A DNA stretch of 64,000 nucleotides from Chimonanthus salicifolius (lineage: Eukaryota; Streptophyta; Magnoliopsida; Laurales; Calycanthaceae). The DNA lies in the NCBI GenBank assembly GCA_013350335.1, contig CM023540.1, positions 45,119,222 through 45,183,221 on the forward strand, read 5' to 3'. Position 1 is the stretch's first letter, and the number at the start of each line of letters is the position of its first letter. This document shows positions 54,552-64,000 of the stretch, piece by piece. The notes under the pieces are model-generated. The model searched no databases. It was given only the letters and a program-made list of their open reading frames with translations, and was not told the origin of the DNA. Made by a program: the position numbers and the translations under genes.

Positions 54552-56743
54552 TGTAATGGCTCGGATTTGTAAATCAATATATAGGTGGATATTATTTATT
54601 TTAATGATGGAAATTGAGAAATTTGATGGAATAAATGGTAAATTGACCAAAATTTGGACAAAGGCCTAAGTATGGCCTAATGAACCATAGATTGGATCTA
54701 ATTCATTTAAATGGTCAATTGGGCCAAGGATGATCAAATTGGGCCCAATACCCACTTGGGACCCAATGGATCAAGATGGTATAAACTCTAAGATAAATGG
54801 ATCGGAGGTAAATGTAATTGGGCCATGGGCCCAATGGTGATCCAATAAGTGGGAATGAATTGAGTGGGTTTAAATCACCTAAGTTAATTTGAATTAGACC
54901 AAGGTGATGTAGTCGATTGGGACCCACCTCTACCTCATCAAGTGAGGTAGCGTGGGAATCAAGGATTGGTGGGGTCGGCCACCATGGTTGAATTGGTCAA
55001 CCATGAGTGGATGTATGAAGGCAATTTAAGCAAATGGATAACCATCACCATAAAGCATGATAAAAATCTTATGTGGGTTGGTGGGAGGAGTTAATGTGGA
55101 GTATATCTTAAGCAACCAAGAGATGAGATGACTTTTTCATCTCATTCTCTCCATTCCATCTAACTCTTTCACATGTCCTCCCTCTCTTGCCCTCTCAAAC
55201 CGTCCCCTACACCAAGGAAGCAAGGAAGAAGAAAGCTACGGAGAAAAGAATAAGAAAAGAAGAAGAGAAGAAAGAGCAAGACTTGGCCCTCCACCTCAAG
55301 ACAAAGACCTTTAGACATCTTTCTCATCTTCATCCTCTCCCTCTCTCAAATCTAACCCTACCTTAGCCAAACCCAAACCTTGGAGACTCCATCTTGATCA
55401 AGCATCTTAAAGATCAAGAAAAAGAAGGAGAAAGGAGGCTAAGGAAGTCAAGAGGAGAAAGAAAAACCGGAGGAGACGTCGGATTATAAGTAATTCTTAA
55501 ACAAGAAGTTATTTTTTTTTAGGTTAAGGAGAGAGCATGGAATCCATTTCTTGGATTGGTTGGTGGCCAAAGTGGTATGGGCCTTGGATTTAAATCCATC
55601 TAAAAGATGAAGTAAGGATGAAAAATGGACAAAACCCTAATGGGTAAATTAGGTTAAGAAAAAAAAATGCATTAAGGACATTGGTATTAAGAATTGTTTT
55701 AAGCATGGATGTATGTAAGATTTGAAGGAAATCATGGGCCATAGATGGCCGAACCCCATGGTAAGTGAGGTATGATTTTTAGGGTTTTAAATAATGGAAT
55801 ATATGGAGGGTGGTTAATGATTTTAGGGTTTTAAATGAATGTGTGAGTGATTTTTTTAAAGGGATTTAAATGAGGAAAAAATCATGGGATAGCCTGACGT
55901 GCTATAACCGGAGTCCATGCTCCGTCGGAGGGACCGAAAAAACAGACATGGGGATATTTTGATACGTTGAGACATAACCGGAGTCTATGCTTCGTCGGGG
56001 CGACCGAAAAGCAGACATAGGGATATTTTGATATGTTGAGATATAACTGGAGTCCATGCTCCGTCGGGGCGACCGAGAAGCAAACATGGGGATATCATGA
56101 TAGTGAGGATGATGGGTGGGATTCATAACACATACACCCATGGCATAGCATTCATCTTATGGTTTTTCGTTATATTATTATCTGTATGTGCTTTGTTATC
56201 ACTAATCCATGTGTTAGCCCTACTCGGAGTCCTACTGGCGCGTTGTCTAATGCCCTACTTCTACCCTAACTGATGACGCAGGAGATGGCGGAGCAGAAGG
56301 ACGAGACGGGAGTCAAGCTTAGGAGCTTGGGGAGGCGGCTACCAAATTTATTTAAAATTTGTTTTGGAAATGTATTTGAGTAGCCTAGTTTATCGGAAAT
56401 GTAATATTTTAGATTACCTGCTATGTTTTGGTTTTTATTTTTGGACATTGTGATGTTGAGATATTTTGGTAATTAAATGAATGTTATCTTCCCTGCTATC
56501 TAAATTGGTAGGTTAGTCTCTATTTTAACTCCGCGCTTAGTTTAAAATTCCTTGAGCTTACTCCTACGTGTGAACCATTCCCCGTGGACTTCGTTCCACG
56601 CATGCGTAGGGTTGGCCAGTTAAGGGCTGGGCTTTAGAAGCTCGGACTTAACTCGCGTCGTGACGTCCCGCGCCCTTTATCACTTTTACTTTAAAAAAAA
56701 AAAAATAGACTCTGATTTCAGTGAAAAGGGGCGGGGCGTTACA
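54552..56743 (+). mobile_element. Solo LTR (2192 bp), probably Ty3/gypsy
   Basis: The ends are TGTAATGGCTC and GGGGCGTTACA, and it is flanked by the perfect 5-bp duplication CTTAG (54547-54551 and 56744-56748). No primer site, gag or pol is present. It contains a three-copy tandem repeat at 55904-56106 and GC-rich patches near 56640. The insertion splits a SINE 0.5 kb upstream of the kinesin start codon. Strand is assigned arbitrarily from the TG..CA ends. Confidence 0.88.
55904..56106. repeat. Three-copy tandem repeat, period 69-70 bp
   Basis: Copies start at 55904, 55974 and 56043 with ataaccggagtccatgct and share ccgtcggggcgaccg and ggggatattttgat. They lie within the solo LTR. Confidence 0.88.
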
Positions 56744-56821
56744 CTTAGGAGTAGTGGGGCTACCTGTGGAGGTTTTACGGTGGGTATCCCACAGTTTTCA
56801 CACGCAAATTCAAAAAAAAAA

Positions 56822-57367
56822 GGGTTATGGTAATTGGATTAAAGAGTTATTCTAATTTATTTTATTCATGTAATTCTCTATCTAATCCTACCCAACTATA
56901 TGGAGTACATCCCATTATAAATGTACAATCCCTTTACTGAAAATGAGTATCAAGTCTTCTTAGACGAATTGGTGGTGGACAACTCTAGGAAGACCAAATA
57001 TCCATTTTTGGTAAAAAGATAGATACATTTATCACATGATTAGGTGAGATGGATAGTGGACTCAAGGAAAATTCTTCAATTTAATTATTATAATTTTACA
57101 AGATAGATCATAAAAATTCAAAATTTTTATAGCAATCAAATTTTCAAAGTCTAAAATCACAAGGTTGATATGATTTGATAAGGCTCAAAGTTTCACATAA
57201 TCAATGTTCTTCTCATTATTGCTTGTCCCAACAGAAAACATATAGTTCACTTCAACATTTAAAGAAAAGTCTTAATGGAGCAAGAAGTTTCCAGTGACTC
57301 TGTGTTAGTCGCAGTGCGACACAGACCTCGTACGTGATAATGGTGTATTGGGTGCCGCGGAGAGGCA
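56822..57367. other. Upstream intergenic, no feature
   Basis: AT-rich with nothing recognised. Confidence 0.5.
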
Positions 57368-57682
57368 TTGTGGGTGTTGGTGAGAACAGTAGCACAACTC
57401 AACAATGGTGGAAATTATTTTTATTCGGACCAAAGGGATTCAACCAATCTTTCTATCCCGATCAACTATGCTGATGTGCAGGAGATTAAAGGAAGCAAAG
57501 GGGTTAAGATTCTAAAACCAGATTCGACAATAGAGTGGGCAAGTAGTAGTGGGGATGCAAAACTAAGTGCAGTGGCTACAATTCAGATGCCAATGCTTAA
57601 TAGAGTGAGATCGTGGGATGCCAATGCAGAACCTGGGCAAGGAGATCTACTGTTATGGCTGGATGGTTTACCCAATCTGTAG
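57368..57682 (+). other. Unassigned open frame, 104 codons
   Basis: The open stretch begins MWVLVRTVAQLNNGGNYFY and includes KGVKILKPDSTIEWASSSGD. Base composition is closer to coding than its AT-rich surroundings. There is no recognised domain, no clear splice sites and no partner exons. It may be a gene relic or chance. Confidence 0.15.
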
Positions 57683-59147
57683 AAGCTGAAAGGAGTATTT
57701 TTTTCTCAAAAAGAAGCCCAAACGACGTTAACGTTTTAGTTATGGGGGTGAGTTTTAAGGAGTTTTTAAAAATGAATACTCTTAATCTCTCTAATTTAAT
57801 ATATGGAGTAGGTCCCAACCATATTATACTATAGAGGTTTTACAGTATATCACAAAGGATAACAAATTTTTATAGATCTATGTAATCTAAAAATTCAACT
57901 ATAAACAAAAAGATTTACCATTTGATATATAACCATAAGTTAAATGGATTTTATTGAATAAAATATTCAAGTTTATAAATAATCTCAATTTTAACCATTT
58001 ACTATATAATCTAATATCAGATAATAAAGAATATTTTAATTAAGAAACTTTTATTTAATAGAAAATATAGGCTTCTTTCTTTACTTAGTTTAGTTAAAAA
58101 GTTTTAAAATATAGCATATTTACTAAAATGACAAATTTTTAACTTTTTATTGGACTCATATTAATAAAATTGATGCAATGCTTTAAAAATTAAATATTCT
58201 TAGCGAAAGTTTTAAATTATTTTTTATATCAATCAAATCATATAATAAATAGCTTATTTAGTATAATATATCATGAGTTGTCTAAAAACATTTGGTCGAG
58301 AGCTTAGAAAAAAAATTATCTTGAACTTTTAAAAATGTTGAATTTTTTAGGTAATTTTTTTTAAAAAAATCATTATTGAAATTAAAAAAAAAATCATGAA
58401 CCGATAATATATCAATTTTCTCATATTTACATTTACCAAACAAAACATTTTTTTTCTCATGAGCAATATCATTTTATCTTCATATATTTTTCCTATAATT
58501 ACCAAACAAGATCCGAAGAATTCCTCAGTGGAGGAACCCTGCTTAAGGGAATCCTCAACCACGGACATCCCTACAAATTTTTTCACTTGTCCAAACACAA
58601 TCGTGATGATATTAATAGAGCCAAAAATAGTTGATATATTTAAGATAATTACATATTTACAAAATACCATCTCAATTCATCCTATTTCATCACATCTAGG
58701 ATGTAATATGGTTCCAAAGGATAATAGTAAAAGAAGATCGGTAGAGAAAAACATGTAGATATTTTTAGGTTTTAAATATTAGACAAAGTCATTATTTTGA
58801 TCCCTAAAGAAAAAAGGCGAAGTATCTGCCATTTTAATAAAACTCCAGTAATATTTACAGATTGGTGGGATATGGGCCTAATAAATATGGGTCAGTATAT
58901 TGGATTTTGGCCAATACTTTCATCTTAGGTATCGACTATTCGGGAAAGAAATGAGTTAATTATAGGTTACATATAATTATGGCTTTAGTTAAAATAAATA
59001 GAAGGAATCAAGAGCTCAAAGACATGTATCACCAATTAAATCTTTATGTAAATTCATCTTAAATTGTTGAATATTGACCATTAACTTAAAATTATAAATT
59101 TAAAGGATTAAATTTATTCAGGATTGAAGTTGAGATTTGCCTTTTTA
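57683..59147. other. AT-rich intergenic
   Basis: No coding or repeat feature that I can support. Confidence 0.5.
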
Positions 59148-59149
59148 CT

Positions 59150-59290
59150 TTTTTTTTATTATCGTGTGGAAAACTCAGACATAGTCCTACTAAAACTTCC
59201 ATGGATGAGCCCACTACCCCTAAGACATACCAATATTAGGCCATGGGAGCTTGAACCAGCAACTTCCCGCTTCCTGAGGCGGAAGGCTAA
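59150..59290 (-). mobile_element. tRNA-derived SINE (family A), uninterrupted copy
   Basis: The minus strand reads gcctcaggaagcgg, box B-like tggttcaagctcc, catggcctaat and tcttaggggtagtgggct, then gttttccacacg and an A-rich end at about 59150. Each block is present in the split SINE at 54468-56821. Box A is degraded. Confidence 0.8.
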
Positions 59291-59299
59291 TTTGGAACT

Positions 59300-62200
59300 A
59301 CGAAACATACACAAAAGTATGTCTTTTCGTACTGAGGTGGATCAATGTCGCATTTTTTTTTTTTTTTTTTGACATCTCTCGATCAATATCGATCATTAAA
59401 TTATAATTTATTTCAATTTTTTAATATTAAATCGTTAATTTAAGAATCTCAAAATCAAAGAAGTAGTTTAATTTAAGTAAAGTGTGTTTTTAGCTTTAAA
59501 ATCTTAAATTTTAATATATTAAATTATACTTTTATTTAAATTTAAATATGCTAACTAGAAATTGAGTAAGTTTAATTGATTTCACCTAGAGCATCTCTAT
59601 CCAGAATCTCATGTAGAGTCCACTACGGCCCAAAGAAAAACTATTTCTCGCATGACAATTGAAGTAGCCTAACAAACACAAAGAAGGTTTGACCATGTAT
59701 AAGTTCAGCCAAAGACTCCATTTTTGAAGATTAGAGATTAGGTCCAATTGTTCAAATTCATAAGAAAATAAAATTTGACCTTTTTAGAAAGTTGAAAATA
59801 GAGAAGTGGAAATATCAAATTGATCAACCGAAAATACTAATTTCAATCCGGCCAATTTCATATGAAACTCTAGAAACCGATTATAGGAATCAAAGAAGTT
59901 CTACTCACAAGGAAAATTCAAAAGACTCTAATGTCACCTAGGTCACAATTCTCAAAAGAGTGAATAACTTTGACTTGGGTTTCAATTCAATTGCAATTCA
60001 CCCAAAGGGATTGGAGTAATGACCGAAAATATGTTTAAAGAAGTGGGAGTCTTGAGTTCAATTTTATTCCTATAGGAAGGCTTGCTTGCACATTCTCCGA
60101 AGATTAGTCGGGTGTTCTAAGAGACCTTAACACCCTAGTCATAAAAAAAATTGTACAATAATTAATTTAATATGCAAACATAAATTCGAGATTCAAAGAG
60201 TAAAATTCAAAAATTAAAAGTATAAAATTAATTAAAGACAATTTAATTTGCTGAAATTCAAACCAAACATAACTCACCAAAACTTGGAGAGAGGAGCAAA
60301 TAATGCTTTAATTTCTTCAATCAAATTCGAGTGTTTACAACAATGCGTGCCCAAGCCCTTTATTTATAGGGTGTCAAGGCTGAAAAAAAAAGAACAATTC
60401 CTATCTCAGGAATGCACGCCTACCCTTTCCAACACTTATATGTTTGCTAATTACAAATATTAATAGAAATAAATTTTTCCATTGCTATTTTTTAACACAT
60501 GTTTACAAAATTAGTCATGATTTTGTCTACATTTATCGAAATAGTGCAAATTAAGGATTGTTAGAAAAGTTATTGAATAAATTTTTCAATGGATCAAATT
60601 TAACGGAAACCTGATATCATTTGATATATCAAATATGTATGTAAATTTATATCATATTTTCTGTCAAATTCTTGTGTGACATGTGCCCTATAAAAAAATA
60701 CAAAATAGAAAGGAGGTGGCATCGAAAGCTTGCTTAAAAGTAGAAGATTCTTATTCTAAATTACTCTACGAAGAGGTAAGAATGCCATGTCTTGATGATG
60801 TAGAGATAAGAATGCCATGCAATGTTGATGTAGAACTCTCTCACTTCTTCTTATTCGTGGCTCTTCATTGTGTCCAACAAATGGACCACCATTGGGTCTC
60901 TTTTAGTGGCTCATGGCCAATAAAATTTCTTGCAATTTAGGTGTTTTTTCAATTCTAATGTTCAATTTTCTTAGCTCCTCTCTTCAAGAGGCACATCTTC
61001 ATTTGATGGCATAGGTTGCTGTTGATGTCCACATTATACCCTCCAACTTAGATGAAATTTGACCTTTAGAAGTTATGCACTAAGACGGATAAAAGTAACA
61101 GATAAAAGTAGTAACTTCAACTTTCATTGCTTTCGTCCAGACCCTTCTTAACATAAGTTGAGACCTAAGGCACAAATTTTAAATGGAGCCTTTTTGGTAT
61201 TTGATATATTATTATAAGTAATATTTAATTAAAATTTTAATTATATAATAAAAATGTTTTTTTTAAAATCTATTTTTCTTTTTTTTGATATGCAAAATTA
61301 TTAATTAAATTTTTGTATTCAATTTTTGCTAAAATATCATTTTAAGAGAGGTTCTATTGTATGAAATAGGTATTCAAGATAGATCAAAATCTTCATTTTT
61401 TTTTTCTACTTCCTCGATAAACATTAACAATTAAACCTATAAAAATCTAGACAAAGTTGCAAACATGAATAAAATGCCTTTTTAAAGCATTATAGAAGCC
61501 AAAGAGCCGCAATTGGCCTGGTTGATGTATCAAGAGCACCCAAATCATTGTTCATTTGCTTACCTGAAACTTCTTGCCCTACTAACCAAGTTTTGAGACC
61601 CAATACTTCCGATTCCATTGGGTGGTTGATCTCTAACACCTAGAATTTTTTCAAATTACAATATTAAAAAAATCAAAATAAATCACTGTAAGGAATGAAA
61701 TACTTTGGATCTTCCCAAAATAAAATAAATTCATATAAATTTAGGATGACTCAGTTGAAACTCGATCAAATGAGTAAACGGGTCAATTAAATGGGTAAAT
61801 AGGTACTAACAAAGAATGTTAGATGAGTTTGATGGGTTAGTGGGCTCGGTCAATTCTTGTCAAAATAGCAAAGTGGACATTAAGTGAAGGCCATGAAATT
61901 AAAACACAAGGTGGGGGACAGTGGGAAGAGTTGTGGAATGCATTAATGGGTCAAGGTTGCTTGGGTGGTCAAAGGGTTATGATTGATGGACATTAATGTG
62001 GTGTAATCAAGGACTTTTGTCCCTTCTTTTGGTTGGCATGGAATTGTCTTGAAAATCTAAACACCATATTAGAATTGAGTGCATAATTGCTGTAATGGTT
62101 GTCGTTGTTTATTCCGCGAAGAGCCTCTTTGAAGGGGATTGTTAGGTATGAATGAGTTCCACATTAATAAAAGAGAGAAAAAAGGAGATACATGACTTGA

Positions 62201-62435
62201 TTTCTGCACCTATAAAACTAATCTTTTGGGCTAAGCTCAATCTTAACATCTCCATCATCATCAAAATTTGGAAAATGGAACTCTTTAACATTATTCTCTT
62301 CCTCATCCAAAAACTCAAGTCTTTCTTAAAAATTATTTGCCGTCTCTAAAATGGTCGACATCTATCTCTTGTAAATTTTTTAAATGATAAAGTAAGCAGT
62401 ATCCTTCCACAGCAGAAAAGCATCCACAGAGAGAG
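59300..62435. other. AT-rich intergenic
   Basis: Contains a T18 run at 59352 and a small 'agaatgccatg' duplication at 60779-60819. No gene recognised. Confidence 0.5.
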
Positions 62436-62458
62436 ATGGCGGCTGACAACACTGCCCG
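62436..62458 (+). CDS. Possible tiny first exon (MAADNTAR), very tentative
   Basis: An ATG in a good context (gagagagATGGCG) opens seven full codons ending in CG|GTAAGTAAG, a near-perfect plant donor site. A purine-rich leader precedes it. No downstream exon, TATA box or protein match could be identified up to 64000. It may be a gene whose remaining exons lie to the right, a gene fragment, or chance. Confidence 0.2.
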
Positions 62459-63777
62459 GTAAGTAAGCCCCTCCAAAAAAATCAGGGCAACCATGAGAAA
62501 GGAGGACAAGAAAAAAGAAAAGAAAAAGAAATCTGGAAAAATAAAAAGTGATACGAGAAACAAAGACAAAAAATGTTATTATTTAATAGAGCAAGTAAAG
62601 ATGCAGTGCTAGTAGATGAGAAAATGAGAGAAAATCATTTAAAGTAGGAGACTGGAAATAAATTCTATAAAGTTGGGTATATAAGTAGGAGACTAGAAAT
62701 AAATCATGTGAAGAAAATTAAAACTGATGCAACTAAAATGTTAATAAAAGGAGAGGTAGATCTTTAGAAACTTAATTGGAAGGGTTATAAAGTGATATGA
62801 TGGGTTGTAGGATAATAAAGCCTGTAGTTGTTGATAGAATAAAATGGAAGAGAATGACTAAAAAGTCGACTCTAAATACAATAGAATAGTGGCTCTCATG
62901 ATGCCGACTTAACTTAGAATTCTTAAACCAACACCTAATAGAAAATCAGATTCCACTTTAATATCTCGACTTTTTTTAATAAGTAAGGTTGATTAACCAG
63001 AGTATGCTTTTAATAAATTAATTGGATTATAGTTAGGTGTGATAAAGCTGTCGAGATTGGTGTTTCTTAAAAAAATAAAAAAAGTTTGAAAGATGAAAAG
63101 TTTTAACTTTAAGTTTGAAATTTTGCCCAAAATTTGGTTTCCCTCCTGTGTTAAAAAGCAAGTGCCAAGGGAATTGGTGTGTGGTGCTCTTCAAAAGTTT
63201 CACATTGCTTATAAACAAAGATGGACGTTTACTTGGGTGTGTATCTCCAACGCTCATCCTTCGAGTGTAGGAGGGTTTTGGTGGGGGATCCAGCTCTGTG
63301 ACAAGTATGGAATGTTTTTGATAAAAATTATATAATTTTTTTTAAACAAAAAATGTTGTTACATAATTGAGCTTTCAATTAACTTAATTGAAGATTTCAC
63401 TTTCAAAAATTGAATTTTGAATTTCTCAATTAATGAAATTTAATTGCGATTTTTAGTTTAAACTTTAAAATTTTGAATTTGAATTTCTTAATTTATTGTG
63501 GTGAACGTTTTAAAACTTATTTAATTTTGTTTTCATGTTTAATTAATTATATTATCATTTAATTATTAATTTACCATTATTTAGCCATTTCAAGGATTTT
63601 AAGTAGAAATCCATTCTCTCCATTTCTCTCAATTCATCATGAGGCTATTTGAAAGTTTTAAAGTCGAGTGCGATTGTTCATTGACTGCTGTCGAAGGAGG
63701 AGGCTGTTTTAATTCCCATTAGGCCATTGAGAACCCATCACTCTTGAAATTTTCTTAGGGGTGAAATTCATCCATAA
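62459..63777. other. AT-rich DNA to the right-hand repeat
   Basis: No exon, repeat or RNA gene recognised. Confidence 0.5.
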
Positions 63778-63959
63778 TAGGGCTGCAACTTAGGGTCAGG
63801 TGGGTCGAGTTTTAATAAATCCAACCCAAACCAATGTCATAATACATTGAACCTGACCCAACTTGAATTAAGAACCCAATTTAGTCAACCCGACCTGACC
63901 TGAGTTTGTAATACCCTCGACTATTGGACCCACCTGACCTGACCCGAGTTGCGGCCCTA
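63778..63959. mobile_element. hAT-like MITE, short copy
   Basis: Terminal inverted repeats TAGGGCTGCAACTTAGGGTC and GACCCGAGTTGCGGCCCTA with the same cccgacct-rich interior as the copy at 23641-23962. No matching 8-bp flanks. Confidence 0.75.
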
Positions 63960-64000
63960 AATTATTTTAAGAAGACGTTTGGATTCATTTGTACTAACTT

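Larger units (their letters stand above)
54468..56821 (+). mobile_element. tRNA-derived SINE (family A), split by a solo LTR
   Basis: The left part (54468-54551) has box A-like tgctcaactgg and box B ggttcgagccc. The right part (from 56749) continues gagtagtggggctacc to an A10 tail at 56821. Joined across the solo LTR, the order matches the uninterrupted copy at 59150-59290. About 155 bp of SINE in total. Confidence 0.85.

Noticed and set aside
57368..57682. New protein-coding gene
   Set aside because: No domain, splice partners or promoter; listed only as an unassigned open frame.

Overview
This is a plant nuclear window. It is AT-rich and built from spliced exons with GT..AG introns, L1-type LINEs, Ty1/copia and Ty3/gypsy debris, TRIM elements, tRNA-derived SINEs and hAT-like MITEs. 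A TE-rich angiosperm with very large introns fits best; the sequence alone does not give the species.

The only clear host gene is one kinesin on the minus strand. It starts at 54031 and runs off the left edge. I could place 17 consecutive exons (2109 nt, 703 codons, all junctions in phase) from 54031 down to 530. The product is an N-terminal-motor kinesin of the KIN-7 (CENP-E-like) family, closest to what I know as KIN-7N. The motor domain is encoded compactly at 50090-54031, with introns of 80-470 bp apart from intron 2 (1.76 kb). The stalk exons are spread over about 50 kb by five introns loaded with transposons: intron 10 is 5.7 kb, intron 13 is 9.5 kb, intron 14 is 7.0 kb and intron 15 is 25.9 kb.

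Intron 15 (1131-27035) holds a TRIM (2079-2410), degenerate tandem repeats (2829-3480 and 3852-4079), a broken L1 LINE (4201-~13905) invaded by two gypsy pieces and a triple-LTR TRIM (11249-12029), a second nearly complete L1 LINE with an RRM-type ORF1 (15042-21155, 19-bp target duplications), and a degenerate copia element (22426-26518) carrying an hAT MITE. Intron 14 holds a third LINE (28187-33211, 17-bp target duplications) that contains a gypsy fragment and a TRIM. Intron 13 holds gypsy, copia, LINE and RTE-like fragments plus an hAT MITE with a SINE inside it. Intron 10 holds two more hAT MITEs, two TRIMs and a long inverted repeat.

Upstream of the kinesin start (54032-64000) there is a short promoter interval. 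A SINE split by a 2.2-kb solo LTR with a perfect 5-bp target duplication follows, then a second SINE copy and mostly featureless AT-rich DNA. One tiny exon-like start sits at 62436, and an hAT-type repeat lies at the right edge.

There is no operon-like or multi-gene system. The value of the window is the intron architecture of the kinesin and an unusually readable nest of target-site duplications that gives the relative order of insertions.
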